Assembly (NCBI GenBank): GCA_016710015.1
Contig: JADJLR010000002.1
Coordinates: 558,001-622,000 of the forward strand
DNA: 64,000 nt
Direction: 5' to 3'
Source of the DNA: Flavobacteriales bacterium
GTDB lineage: Bacteria > Bacteroidota > Bacteroidia > Flavobacteriales_F > PHOS-HE28
Within the stretch, counting starts at the first letter, position 1, and each line of letters begins with the position of its first letter. This document shows, in pieces, positions 41,205-51,026 of this stretch. The position numbers and the translations under genes are program-made. The notes under the pieces were generated by a model that was not told where the DNA came from, searched no databases, and worked only from the letters and a program-made list of their open reading frames with translations.

Positions 41205-42337
41205 GCGACCGACCGATCCACGAGTTGGAACAAGGACAGGAACTCCGCTGTGACCGCAGACCATGTGAAGCGTTCCTGCACGCGCTGCCGAGAAGAGAGC
41301 GCCATCGCCTGCCGTTGATCCGCGTTCAGCGCACCGAATGCGATCACCGCTTGGTATAATGCTTCCGGATCGCCTTTAGGAAGGAGATATCCATTGGACC
41401 CATCCACCAATTCCGCCGTGGCCCCGACATCGCTCACGATGATGGGCCTGGATCGTGCCATGGCTTCCAATACCACGGTGGGCATGCCCTCGAACCGCGT
41501 CGGTAGAATGAATGCATCACACTCGGAGTAGGCCTTGAACAAGGTCTCATCATCCACCCGACCCAGCAGTTGAACGTTCGGAGGAAGACCTTCGGCGCGG
41601 ATCGCGTTCAGTAATGGGCCATCGCCAGCCAATTCGAAGAGGAAGGCATCCCCTTTCCCCTCGCGCTCCAACCGTCTCGCAACTGCGATCAGCAGATCCA
41701 ATCCCTTGTTGAATGCGAAGCGGCCTACGAACAGCAAACGCAGCGGCCCAGGATGTACTTCGTATGGCGTTGTCTCCGCAGGAAGTTCCACGGCATTCGG
41801 CACCGTGACCACTGTACTGCTGGAACCTTCCACCAAACCGTTGAGGATCCGCGTGAGGATGCCACCAAGTGAAACCACATACGCGCTTCTTCGTGCCATG
41901 TACCGTACGACCCACCGGAACGGCCGACCCATGGCCCGCTCTTTTGCACCGATCCCTTGGAACATCTCGAGTCCATGCGGGTGTAGGATCAACCGCGACC
42001 GGAAGCGTTCCATGCCCTTCCACACACAGAAACCTTGGGAAAGGATCACATCCGCACTTAGGGCATCCAACTTCTTTGCAACACGTTCGCTGTAGCGCCA
42101 CAATTCGCGCAAGTAGTTCCGCTGTGTATCGATCGGTTCGATCCGCACTTCGTTGATACCGAGCTCCGTTCCAAACACCTGCTCGGCATGTGGGTGGATC
42201 ACCGTGAGGGAAACTTCACCGCTCTTTGCAAGGTACTCCGCAAGTAACCGGGTATGGCGTTGCATGCCTCCCATGGCTTGTGGGAACACGCCATCGGTGC
42301 AGATCACCACATGTGGTTTCGCGTTCTTCACGCTCAC
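41192..42337 (-). CDS. GT4-type glycosyltransferase
   Basis: 381 aa, GT-B fold. Seen: N-terminal VVICTDGVFPQAMGGMQRHTRLLAEYL, the C-terminal nucleotide-sugar domain LRLLFVGRFAFNKGLDLLI and the RFEGMPTVVLEAMARSRPIIVSD motif that carries the donor-binding acidic residues. Start is a GTG that overlaps the upstream epimerase stop (GTGA), so the two are coupled. Adds a sugar to a growing surface glycan; donor unknown. Confidence 0.88.
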   Translation of the reverse strand: MSVKNAKPHVVICTDGVFPQAMGGMQRHTRLLAEYLAKSGEVSLTVIHPHAEQVFGTELGINEVRIEPIDTQRNYLRELWRYSERVAKKLDALSADVILSQGFCVWKGMERFRSRLILHPHGLEMFQGIGAKERAMGRPFRWVVRYMARRSAYVVSLGGILTRILNGLVEGSSSTVVTVPNAVELPAETTPYEVHPGPLRLLFVGRFAFNKGLDLLIAVARRLEREGKGDAFLFELAGDGPLLNAIRAEGLPPNVQLLGRVDDETLFKAYSECDAFILPTRFEGMPTVVLEAMARSRPIIVSDVGATAELVDGSNGYLLPKGDPEALYQAVIAFGALNADQRQAMALSSRQRVQERFTWSAVTAEFLSLFQLVDRSVAHRE

Positions 42338-43263
42338 AACTCGATCCGTTCTTTGAGCAAGGTCGCAACTCCCTCGTCGATACCCCATTCCGGTTCCCAA
42401 CCGGTCATGCGCTTCAGCTTCTCGACATTCGCCAGCAGATGCATGCGCTCCACCTTACGAACACGAGTCGGGTCCACCTCGATGGTGATCCGTTCACCCA
42501 ATTGCCGTTCGAACGCTTCCACGATCTCACGCACACTGTACTCGATCCCGCGACCGATGTTGAAGGTATCGTAGCCCACCATCTCCGACTTCATCAATGC
42601 TGTGATGGCACGGCTCATGTCCTGTGTATGGATGAAATCGCGCTTCGGATCCAGATTCCCCAGTTTCAACGTACGGGAACCCGAGAGCAATTGCTGTTGG
42701 ACCTCCGGGATCAGGTGCGGATTGGTCTCGTTGGGACCGAACGCATTGAAGAACCGTCCCACGACAGTGGTGATGCCGGTGCGCAAATGGAACTCACTGG
42801 CCAGTTTCTCCGTGGCGAGTTTGGTGACGCCGTAGATGTCCATGGGGCCGGTGGTATGCTCCTCATCCATTGCACCCGCAGAGATCGGATAGACGGCGGC
42901 CGTGCTGGCCACGAATACACGCTTGCAGGACCCCGAAGCATCTGCCGCATCCAACACATTGATGGTGCCGATGATGTTGATCTCGGTGGCCTCCACCGGA
43001 TTTGCGTTGCAATACGGGATGAAATGGATCGCCGCCAGATGCAGGGTCCAATCAGGACGCACCGCATTGAACACCCTCTGAACAGCCTCCCGATCGCGGA
43101 TATCCACCTTGTGGAAACGATCATCGGGTACCGGTGCCAAGTGCCTACGACCGAATGACAGGTCGTCCACCACATGCAATTCGTATCCGAGCCCACCCAA
43201 GTGTGTGCAGATCGCCGATCCGATGAAACCTGCACCGCCCGTGATCAAAACCTTCTCCGCCAT
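42334..43263 (-). CDS. NAD-dependent nucleotide-sugar epimerase (GalE/WbpP-like)
   Basis: 309 aa. Seen: VLITGGAGFIGSAICTHLG, TLHLAAIHFIPYCNANP, the active site ASTAAVYP plus YGVTK, and FFNAFGPNETNPHL. UDP-hexose 4-epimerase-like in overall pattern, though the exact sugar is unknown. The ATG before AEKVLITGG is chosen; the frame is open 32 codons upstream without homology. Coupled downstream to the GT4 gene. Confidence 0.87.
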   Translation of the reverse strand: MAEKVLITGGAGFIGSAICTHLGGLGYELHVVDDLSFGRRHLAPVPDDRFHKVDIRDREAVQRVFNAVRPDWTLHLAAIHFIPYCNANPVEATEINIIGTINVLDAADASGSCKRVFVASTAAVYPISAGAMDEEHTTGPMDIYGVTKLATEKLASEFHLRTGITTVVGRFFNAFGPNETNPHLIPEVQQQLLSGSRTLKLGNLDPKRDFIHTQDMSRAITALMKSEMVGYDTFNIGRGIEYSVREIVEAFERQLGERITIEVDPTRVRKVERMHLLANVEKLKRMTGWEPEWGIDEGVATLLKERIEL

Positions 43264-43408
43264 GCCGCGAAAGTAGGGCACCCGAAGGATCCAGGGTCGT
43301 TCAGTGGCGCGGCGAGAGGCCCCTGATGGTTCGATCGTGACCACCGATGCGCAACGCAACGAACCGCCTGTTGTGCCGAAGAACCAGATGCGCCACCGCT
43401 TGGGCGGA

Positions 43409-45556
43409 TCATAAGGTGACCAACCGGTAGAGCACCAAGTTGACCCCGGGTATGCGTACGGGCAAAGCGTTATACCATCCTGAGAGTTTCAGCAACGTGC
43501 GCTTCACCGTACCGATCCGTTCTGTAAAAGCTGGATCCATCAACAACGTGTACAGGCGATCGAACTCTCCCTGCGAGATCTTGTCCAGTTTGCGGTAGTG
43601 GATCAATTGAATGTGGGTTTGGTAGATGATGCCCACCAGCAACCGGTGCCTTCCTGTCCGCGCGGCCTGCTCGTAGAACTTGAAGTAGTACTTCAACGCT
43701 GAACGTGTAAAGCCTTCGAGTAGGTCATACGGCTTCAAGACCTTGCGGTCCTCATCGATCCGGTAGAAACAATCCGGACCATCCACGATGGTGCAGTACT
43801 TCACGAACGGATCGAACAACGCCCGGGTATGGAACTCCACATCCTGGTGACGCGAAAAGCTCTCGTCGAAGCCTCCGAGTTCCAATAGGAATTTCCGCTT
43901 CCACAGGGGCTGCATCACGCTCCATGGCAACCGGTGCCGTAGAAACTCGGCCAACGGATCCCGCGCTGACGGCACCCAGCGATTCGTCCCATCACCAGGG
44001 TTTTGGTGGAAGACCTCCATGGTGGAGACCACCAGATCGAAATCACCGAGCGCCGCGATCCGAAGCCGGTCCCGAATGCAGTCCGGACCGAGCACATCAT
44101 CGGCATCCAAGAAAAGCAGATGATCACCCTTGGCCTCTTGCACGCCCAGGTTCCGACAATGATTGGCTCCTCTGTTCTCTGGCAACAAATGCAAGTGGAT
44201 GCGCGGGTCCTTCTCTGCAAGCTCGGCGATCAACTCGCGCGTACCATCCGTGCTGGCATCATCCACGAAGCGCATTTCCCAGTCCGAATAAGAACCCGTT
44301 TGAACAGAAGCCACCATTTCTTCGATGTACCGGAGCTTGTTGAAGCTGGGCACCACCACAGAGACCAGGCCATGAGGGAGCTCTGCGGACGCTTCTTGGG
44401 CCAAGCTGGAGGCGTATACCCGTGAAGGACCAGCACAACGCAAGAGTTGTCGGTATTGTGGGTCGTGGGCCGATTTCGTGTAGCTCTCATAGGCAAACCG
44501 CATAGAACGTTCCCGATCTGCTGCAGTTGGTTTCTTGAGATCGGGCACGGACGCACCCAACACCCAGCCCAGTCCGTGGGAACGGACCAAAGGCGAGAGA
44601 TCGCCGAGTTCTTCGGAGATCAGCACCTGCAACCCCGCGCTGAGGTATTCTGCGAATTTGGTCGGTGAGGCCACCTTGTTGGTGATCGATGGATTGCGCA
44701 CCAACAAGCCGATGTCGCAACATGCGAGTACGGGTAATACGCGATCGTGCGGATACCAGCGCAATTCAACGCGTCCAGGAAAGCGCTTCTTCAAGAGCCG
44801 GATGTGTTCATCATCTTGGCTCAAGAACAAGGCTCTTGCCGTCGGATCGCGGTTCAACACCGTCTCCAATACCATGGCCATGAGATCCACGGATTGCCAG
44901 CCCACTGTACTGCCCGAATACACCAGGACCAGATCATCCTCGCCCCAGCCCAATTCACGACGCAACCCGATCCGATCGATCCCACCCACTTTTTGCAGGT
45001 CCCGGCCCAAGGTGCACGGGATCACTTCATGACCTTGACCATTGTACTGCATGACCTCGCGCCAGTGCGATACCAATGCACCGCTCACGGCCATGCGCAG
45101 ATCGGCCTCGCGAACCACCTCCTTTTCGACCTCTGCGCATTCCGCGATGAGAAGATCATCATCCACAACGCGGAACTCACGCCATTCGGCACCATAGGCC
45201 GCTCGGGCATCGAAGCAGACCTTATCCACCAGACCACGAGTCCGCATCCGCAGAGCCAACGCCGTGGCGAAAATGCCCCGACCGATCATGCCGGTGGGCC
45301 GATGGATCAGGCAAAGCAAAAAGAGCCAGATCCAATTGGCCCGCCATTGATGCGCCCTTGGGATCATCGGGACCACGATGGCCTTGGGATGCCTTTTCAG
45401 AATGATACGGCGTGAAGCCCGGAATCGCCTCAACGAGACCATGGCCACCAAGCGTACGTGATCCGGACCCAACTCATTCAGGTGGTCCACCACATCGGTA
45501 ACCTGACTCCAATACACCCCCGAGGGGTGGTCGTTGTATGTGATGAAGAAGATCAC
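43409..45556 (-). CDS. Bifunctional glycosyltransferase, GT4-GT2 fusion
   Basis: 715 aa. Residues 1-390: GT-B/GT4-like (FFITYNDHPSGVYWSQV; LVLVYSGSTVGWQSVDLM; KFAEYLSAGLQVLISEE). Residues about 394-715: GT2 with SVVVPSFNKLRYIEEMV, FVDDASTDGT and the DxD region LLFLDADDVLG. Such fusions add two sugars in succession. GTG start overlapping the WecB stop (GTGA); an upstream open frame of 66 codons lacks homology. The C-terminus is longer than usual for GT2, perhaps membrane-associating. Confidence 0.85.
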   Translation of the reverse strand: MIFFITYNDHPSGVYWSQVTDVVDHLNELGPDHVRLVAMVSLRRFRASRRIILKRHPKAIVVPMIPRAHQWRANWIWLFLLCLIHRPTGMIGRGIFATALALRMRTRGLVDKVCFDARAAYGAEWREFRVVDDDLLIAECAEVEKEVVREADLRMAVSGALVSHWREVMQYNGQGHEVIPCTLGRDLQKVGGIDRIGLRRELGWGEDDLVLVYSGSTVGWQSVDLMAMVLETVLNRDPTARALFLSQDDEHIRLLKKRFPGRVELRWYPHDRVLPVLACCDIGLLVRNPSITNKVASPTKFAEYLSAGLQVLISEELGDLSPLVRSHGLGWVLGASVPDLKKPTAADRERSMRFAYESYTKSAHDPQYRQLLRCAGPSRVYASSLAQEASAELPHGLVSVVVPSFNKLRYIEEMVASVQTGSYSDWEMRFVDDASTDGTRELIAELAEKDPRIHLHLLPENRGANHCRNLGVQEAKGDHLLFLDADDVLGPDCIRDRLRIAALGDFDLVVSTMEVFHQNPGDGTNRWVPSARDPLAEFLRHRLPWSVMQPLWKRKFLLELGGFDESFSRHQDVEFHTRALFDPFVKYCTIVDGPDCFYRIDEDRKVLKPYDLLEGFTRSALKYYFKFYEQAARTGRHRLLVGIIYQTHIQLIHYRKLDKISQGEFDRLYTLLMDPAFTERIGTVKRTLLKLSGWYNALPVRIPGVNLVLYRLVTL

Positions 45557-46641
45557 AACGTTCGCGATAGTACCTCGAAGACCCGTTCGGTGGCATGACC
45601 ATCCCACAATTCCGGACAACGTCCTTTCTTGAAGGAACCATCCATGATCCGTGTCATCGCGGCGTTCAACGAAGCCACATCGAACGGAACCAATTCGTTC
45701 GTCCCGATCTCCAATGTGATCGGCCGTTCGGTATTCGGTCGCAAGGTCAAGCACGGGATCCCACGATAGGTGGTTTCCTCCTGCACCCCGCCGCTATCCG
45801 TGACCACGAAGGTGCTGGTAGCGAGCACCCGTTGGAAAGCGAAGTAATCCAGAGGCGAAGCAAGGTGCAGGTTAGGGATGCTGCTTAGACGATCCAAAAG
45901 ACCATTGGCCTGCAAGCGTGATCGGGTGCGCGGATGGATCGGAAAGATGGACCGATGCCGCTTGGCGACGGCCTCGATCATGTCCACGGTCCGGTTGGCA
46001 GCCACGGGATCATCCACGGCGGCCGGGCGGTGCATGGTGATCAACGCGTGCCCTCCTTCCCAGCCTTGGGTGGCCAAGATCGGGTCCGTTGCGATGCGAT
46101 CCTGAAAGGCCACAAGGGTATCGATCATGGTATTGCCTACGAAGTGGATCCGCTCGGGTGGAGTACCCTCGTTCAGCAAATGCTCCCTCGCACTGGGTTC
46201 GGTGATGAGGAAGTGATCCGTGATGCGGTCGGTGAGGATGCGGTTGACCTCCTCCGGCATACGGAGATCACCACTCCGTAACCCACTCTCCAAATGGATC
46301 AAGGGGATGCCCATTTTGTTCGCCGTGAGCGCGGCTGCTAGGGTGCTGGTGACATCGCCTACGACCACCATTCCGACCGGTGCGACTTGTTTGATCACGG
46401 GTCCAAGACCAAGCATGATGTGCGCGATCTGTTCGTGCGGATCCCCAGGTCCGATCCCCAACCAATGGTCTGGTTCGATCTGGAATTGATCCAGGAACAC
46501 CGTGGTCATTCGATCATCGCTCTGCTGTCCGGTATGGACCACTTCGATTCCGAAATCACCACGGATCGCCGCCACTTCACGAAAGCGCGCCACCTTCATG
46601 AAATTGGGGCGCGCGCCGACCACCACGAGCAGGATCTTCAT
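45553..46641 (-). CDS. wecB: UDP-N-acetylglucosamine 2-epimerase (non-hydrolysing)
   Basis: 362 aa. Interconverts UDP-GlcNAc and UDP-ManNAc. Seen: VVVGARPNFMKVA, VVHTGQQSDDRM, HLESGLRSGDLRMPEEVNR, FVGNTMIDTL, ALITMHRPAAVDD and the C-terminal DSGGVQEETTYRGIPCLTLR. The family's usual HRxEN is HRPAA here, a mild variation. Supplies ManNAc-type precursors for the glycan made by the surrounding transferases, or for a nonulosonic acid. Its ATG begins 55 bases after the stop of the GT2 gene upstream. Confidence 0.92.
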   Translation of the reverse strand: MKILLVVVGARPNFMKVARFREVAAIRGDFGIEVVHTGQQSDDRMTTVFLDQFQIEPDHWLGIGPGDPHEQIAHIMLGLGPVIKQVAPVGMVVVGDVTSTLAAALTANKMGIPLIHLESGLRSGDLRMPEEVNRILTDRITDHFLITEPSAREHLLNEGTPPERIHFVGNTMIDTLVAFQDRIATDPILATQGWEGGHALITMHRPAAVDDPVAANRTVDMIEAVAKRHRSIFPIHPRTRSRLQANGLLDRLSSIPNLHLASPLDYFAFQRVLATSTFVVTDSGGVQEETTYRGIPCLTLRPNTERPITLEIGTNELVPFDVASLNAAMTRIMDGSFKKGRCPELWDGHATERVFEVLSRTL

Positions 46642-46696
46642 CGGGCGTTGTGATACGGATCGATCATTGGGCGTACAGGATCCTGAAGCTTGTTGT

Positions 46697-47644
46697 TCAT
46701 CCCTTGCCGAACATGCGTTGCAAGTTATCCAATGCGCCGATAGCCCTCTCCGCCGTGCTGAAGCCCATCCACTTGTACAGGCGCAGGTATGCGGCCGAGG
46801 TAGCTCCTTCCGCGCGGGGCACGAAGCCCGTAGGCAAATGCTTTTCGAACAACGCGTAGCCGCGGGCCGGATCCGACTTGGAAACGATACGGACCGCACC
46901 GAAGATGAGCTGATCGACCGTGGCGATGTGTTCGGCGTACGCTGTGGCATCCGTTGTACGCATGTGCTCCCGGATGGAAACGCGCAAGGCGATGTAGCGT
47001 TCCCAATTTCCGATCGGATCGCCTTTGCTAATGGATCCCTTGTTCCGTTTCAGGATCGTGGTATCCGCACGGCCATCGAATACCACCTTGCCTTGGGCAC
47101 GCATCACGCGGAAGGCCAATTCGTGATCTTGGCTGCTGGCCAAGGTCGGGTCCCAAGCGCCTACCGATAGGACGGAAGCACGCTGCCACAGATCCGCAGA
47201 AGTGGTGCCCAACCTTCCCTTGATCAAGGCCATCCAAGGATCGTCCGTTCCACATCGCTTTTCCGTAGTGGTACCGTCTTCCATACGATCGATGTAGTCA
47301 CCGATGATGAGTGCCGGATCCTTAGCGGCACGGATCAGTTCCACTTGACGACCGATCTTGTCCGGTGCCAATTCGTCATCCGCATCCAAGAACTGGATGT
47401 ACTCCCCTTCGGTGCCGAGCATGCCAACGTTGCGCGCTGCTGACGCTCCTTTTCGGTCCTGCCGAATGCAGCGTAACAGGCCCTGTTGCACATAGCGATC
47501 CAGTTCCTCCGCCGTGCCGTCCGTACTTCCATCGTCCACCGCTACGATGTCCAGATCACGGTGGGTCTGTGCCAGAACGGATCCAACTGCCCGCCCAATG
47601 TGTTCGGCGACGTTGTAGCACGGAATGACAACAGCGATCTTCAT
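46697..47644 (-). CDS. GT2-type glycosyltransferase
   Basis: 315 aa, GT-A fold. Seen: AVVIPCYNVAEHIGRAV, IVAVDDGSTDGT and IQFLDADDELAP (DxD). ATG before KIAVVIPCYN chosen. Cytoplasmic; C-terminal part helical. Confidence 0.88.
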   Translation of the reverse strand: MKIAVVIPCYNVAEHIGRAVGSVLAQTHRDLDIVAVDDGSTDGTAEELDRYVQQGLLRCIRQDRKGASAARNVGMLGTEGEYIQFLDADDELAPDKIGRQVELIRAAKDPALIIGDYIDRMEDGTTTEKRCGTDDPWMALIKGRLGTTSADLWQRASVLSVGAWDPTLASSQDHELAFRVMRAQGKVVFDGRADTTILKRNKGSISKGDPIGNWERYIALRVSIREHMRTTDATAYAEHIATVDQLIFGAVRIVSKSDPARGYALFEKHLPTGFVPRAEGATSAAYLRLYKWMGFSTAERAIGALDNLQRMFGKG

Positions 47645-47710
47645 GTGTTCCACGACCCAGACCGGCAAAGGTCGGCCACCGCATGTGATGGCTACGAAGT
47701 TTCCCGCTTG

Positions 47711-48928
47711 CTACCCGTTCGAAATGCGATCCACGAACCGATGGAAGACCACATTCGCATCGAACTGCTCTTTCCAAGCCTGACGCACGCCCGTACGGAA
47801 TGCCTCAGTGGCCATTGGTCCTTTTCTCCAACCATTCAGAAGTTCGGCGATGCGCTGTGTGGATGGGTCGTTCTGCAGTAGGATCCCGGTGCGTTCCCCC
47901 ATGATCTCGCGGATCCCACCGGAATCGGTGGCGATCACCGGAATACCGAAGCTGGCCGCTTCCTGCACCGCTACGACCACACCTCCTTCCAAGTGACTGA
48001 GATGTATGAAGACATCCACCGGGTGGGAACGGTACCAATCCATGATCACCGGATTCGGTGTCATGCCTTTCAGATCCACTTTCACGTGGGCCGGCAGTCG
48101 ACTCGCCGCCTCGTGTACGGTCGCCTCTTCTGTTCCACCACCGAAATGGGTCCACTCCACCGGAACATCGACGGCGCTAAGTGCTTCCACCAACAACAGG
48201 ACGCGCTTGCGCGGGATCAAGAACGAACAACTCACCACCCGCAACGGCCCGGTGGGGTCGAATGGACCAACCCCGTGGTCCCGTGTTCCTAACTGGGCCA
48301 ATTCGAAAAGATCCTTTCGTTCCGGATGGCGGCGGCGCAAATGTTCCATGCCACTGCGCGAGGCACAATAGACCTTTGACACATGGCGCAATTGGAAGGA
48401 ACGGAAGGGTATCCATCCGTTCAGGTTCTGCGCTTCGAACACATCGAAACCGTGTGCCCGACTGAAGTAGTTCAATTTGGGAACCTTGTGTTGGACCAAG
48501 CCGAGTACCGTGGTCCAATCGTGTGTCCAATACGTGTAGAGTGTTACGCGTTCGGGGTCGTAGTCCTTCTCGATCCGCTGTCGCAGCACCAGGCTGCGCC
48601 GGATCAATTGGCCGATCCGACTGCGCAGATCCGGCCACTGGGCGCGCAGGATCTTGAACGAAGGTGCATCACGCAGGAGCGAAAGGATCAATTTCACGAC
48701 CAAGGGTGTGGACCGGATCATTTCACCAATGGAAGCCGAGCCGTACGGATCCTTCACGGGTACTTGCAACTCGGCGTTCGGTGGCAAGGTCCTTAGGCCA
48801 TCCTCCGTATGTTCAGGGAACACCAGCACCCGATCGTACCGCGCACAGAGTATGGGCAATTCGTTCTCGAGGAACGACTCCCTCAATCCGTAGGGAAAAC
48901 GTGTAGTGAATAACCAGAGCTCCTTCAT
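47711..48928 (-). CDS. GT4-type glycosyltransferase
   Basis: 405 aa, GT-B. Seen: N-terminal WLFTTRFPYGLRESFLENE, SRAHGFDVFEAQNLNG, LRVVSCSFLIPRKRVLLLVEAL and SHLEGGVVVAVQEAASFGIPV, the acidic donor-binding motif. Resembles colanic-acid-type GT4 enzymes. ATGA overlap with the upstream GT2 stop fixes the start. Confidence 0.87.
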   Translation of the reverse strand: MKELWLFTTRFPYGLRESFLENELPILCARYDRVLVFPEHTEDGLRTLPPNAELQVPVKDPYGSASIGEMIRSTPLVVKLILSLLRDAPSFKILRAQWPDLRSRIGQLIRRSLVLRQRIEKDYDPERVTLYTYWTHDWTTVLGLVQHKVPKLNYFSRAHGFDVFEAQNLNGWIPFRSFQLRHVSKVYCASRSGMEHLRRRHPERKDLFELAQLGTRDHGVGPFDPTGPLRVVSCSFLIPRKRVLLLVEALSAVDVPVEWTHFGGGTEEATVHEAASRLPAHVKVDLKGMTPNPVIMDWYRSHPVDVFIHLSHLEGGVVVAVQEAASFGIPVIATDSGGIREIMGERTGILLQNDPSTQRIAELLNGWRKGPMATEAFRTGVRQAWKEQFDANVVFHRFVDRISNG

Positions 48929-49935
48929 TCCTTGAACAACCTTTCGTGCGCTCCGCCTTTCAGCTGTACGGCCAGCAAGTAATACAATTGCTTCCAGGAC
49001 GGTCCCTGCCCTATTCCCCAATGCGCGACCGAGGGAGACCACCCATAGGCTGGAAGCAAGTAGAAGAAGTCGTTCCAGATTCGGTCCAACTGCCGTTGTA
49101 AGGCCTGGGTATCGAACACTTGCAAGCGTTCATTCGACGCAGCGAGCCGATCCAACCATGCTCTGAATGTTCGCACACGATCGCGATCGATCGGGATAGG
49201 AACGCACCGCACCGTCATGAGTTGCAATTCGAGTTCTTCATCGTTCATGGGGAAACCGAAGAAGGTGAACACGTGACGGTAGAGCGCACGCAGATCCGCA
49301 GCTCGATCCCGACCGTAGGCGATGTTGTTCTTCCCATGCCGATAGTGGATCAAAGGCTCATTGAGGTTCTGGAACCGGGTCACCTTCGCCAATTCGATCT
49401 GCTGCATCCAATCCTCGCCATAGCGCGGCCAGTGATCCCGAAAACGGATGTCGTTTCCCACCAATACGCTCCGGCGATAGGCAGCAGCAGGTTGATTGAT
49501 CGGCACGCCGAATAGCATCCGGGCTTTGCAGTCCACATCCGCGATCTCCACCCGATGTACGATGTTCGGTTCTGAAAGCAACTGCAAGTGCCCGCTGCAC
49601 ACGCCGATCTCCGGTCGTTGATCGAGCAAAGCCACTTGTTTGGCGAAGCGTTCCGGGAACAGGATATCATCTGCATCCACACGCAGGATGTATTCGCCTT
49701 GCGCCGCGTCCATGGCACGCTGTGCAGCGCCACCCGGTCCTACGTTCCGTTCCAATTCGATGATGCGTAAGCGCGGATCCGTGCAGGAACGCAGCACGTC
49801 CAAACTTCCATCCGTACTGGCATCGTCCACTGCAATGACCTCGAAGGCTTGGAAGGACTGCGCAAAGACGCTCTCCAAGCATTCCTTCAAGAAAGGTGCC
49901 TTGTTGTAGACCGGTATCACCACGCTGGCCTTCAT
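48925..49935 (-). CDS. GT2-type glycosyltransferase
   Basis: 336 aa. Seen: ASVVIPVYNKAPFLKECL, VIAVDDASTDGS and LRVDADDILFP. ATGA overlap at both ends: with the upstream GT2 stop and the downstream GT4 start, so three consecutive transferases are translationally linked. Confidence 0.88.
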   Translation of the reverse strand: MKASVVIPVYNKAPFLKECLESVFAQSFQAFEVIAVDDASTDGSLDVLRSCTDPRLRIIELERNVGPGGAAQRAMDAAQGEYILRVDADDILFPERFAKQVALLDQRPEIGVCSGHLQLLSEPNIVHRVEIADVDCKARMLFGVPINQPAAAYRRSVLVGNDIRFRDHWPRYGEDWMQQIELAKVTRFQNLNEPLIHYRHGKNNIAYGRDRAADLRALYRHVFTFFGFPMNDEELELQLMTVRCVPIPIDRDRVRTFRAWLDRLAASNERLQVFDTQALQRQLDRIWNDFFYLLPAYGWSPSVAHWGIGQGPSWKQLYYLLAVQLKGGAHERLFKE

Positions 49936-50930
49936 GCGAACAGGTGATCCAGTTTGCGTTCGATCCGGAAGGTCAGCCAACTGCGACCGGTCAGTTTCAC
50001 CTTCAACTTGTTCCAGCGATCGACTTGCGAAGGATCGATGAGATCCTCATCCACGCCAGACTTCACAAATGCCTGCATCATTTCGAACTCCGCCCGGTGG
50101 TGGACGGTATGGTGCCATTTGATGAGGAAATAGACGATCATTCGGCGTACGATCGGTAGGTGTTGTGCGCTAACAGGCATGGGGCGTAAGCAGCGCTCCA
50201 CGTCGTAGCCCATTCCGAGTATACGCGCCAGATCCTCTTGATCCAATTGCACGGCCAAATGGTGCAGGATGATGGCGGTCTCATCGCGGAAAGAGTTGCC
50301 GCCGGTGGCGGTCTTGGCTCCATCATGCAACCGAAAAACGGCTAATGGCACTTCGTCGAAACGGAACAGCGCACGCTCTGCGGTGAACAGGATCTGCCAC
50401 CACAATTCAAGATCCATGGCGAAGTGCAAACCCTCTTCCACTCCACCGACCCTCCGCACAAGATCCATGCGGTAGAAGGTGGATTGTTGGTTCACTTGTG
50501 GATGGATGAAGAGTCCGTCAATGTCATCCGCGTGGTCCAATTCGGATATCCGATCGTGACCGTTGGCATCGCGATACAGGCGTTGCCCACCATAGGCAAC
50601 CAGTTCAGGTTCTCTCTCGAACGCTGAACCGATCCGCTGCAGTGAACCGGGTAACAAAAGATCATCGCTATTCAACCACCCGAATACAGCTCCTGTGGCG
50701 TGTTCCAATCCTTTGTTGAGGGCATGGCTCTGACCTCGATCGGGCTCGCTGCAATACCACGCGAGGCGATCCTTCATGGCTTCGATCTCTGCCACGGAAC
50801 CATCGGTACTTCCGCCGTCCACCACGATGTGCTCCAACTCCGCATAGCCCTGATCATGCACGGAAGTGAAGCAATCCCTCAAGTACGGTTGCTGCTGCAA
50901 GCTGGGTGTTATCAGGCTTATGCGCGGCAT
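49932..50930 (-). CDS. GT2-type glycosyltransferase
   Basis: 332 aa. Seen: SLITPSLQQQPYLRDCF, HIVVDGGSTDGS and GWLNSDDLLLP, a WLNSDD variant of the DxD motif common in one GT2 subgroup. The ATG before PRISLITPS is preferred over one seven codons upstream. First of the coupled three-transferase set; separated by 96 bases with a hairpin (50964-50978) from the next gene upstream. Confidence 0.86.
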   Translation of the reverse strand: MPRISLITPSLQQQPYLRDCFTSVHDQGYAELEHIVVDGGSTDGSVAEIEAMKDRLAWYCSEPDRGQSHALNKGLEHATGAVFGWLNSDDLLLPGSLQRIGSAFEREPELVAYGGQRLYRDANGHDRISELDHADDIDGLFIHPQVNQQSTFYRMDLVRRVGGVEEGLHFAMDLELWWQILFTAERALFRFDEVPLAVFRLHDGAKTATGGNSFRDETAIILHHLAVQLDQEDLARILGMGYDVERCLRPMPVSAQHLPIVRRMIVYFLIKWHHTVHHRAEFEMMQAFVKSGVDEDLIDPSQVDRWNKLKVKLTGRSWLTFRIERKLDHLFA

Positions 50931-51026
50931 GTGCAACGGATCGAAACCCAATATGAATGACCGGGACAGGGCCTGTCCGGGATCGCACCCTGACCATTCA
51001 GGATGAGCACACCAGCGCAGTTGTGT

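Noticed and set aside
42226..43158. 310-codon plus-strand frame opposite the epimerase
   Set aside because: Exact antisense of a well-supported SDR gene; no family signature.
50964..50978. Hairpin GGACAG/CTGTCC upstream of the GT2 gene at 49932
   Set aside because: Good stem but no T run on either strand, so not called a terminator.
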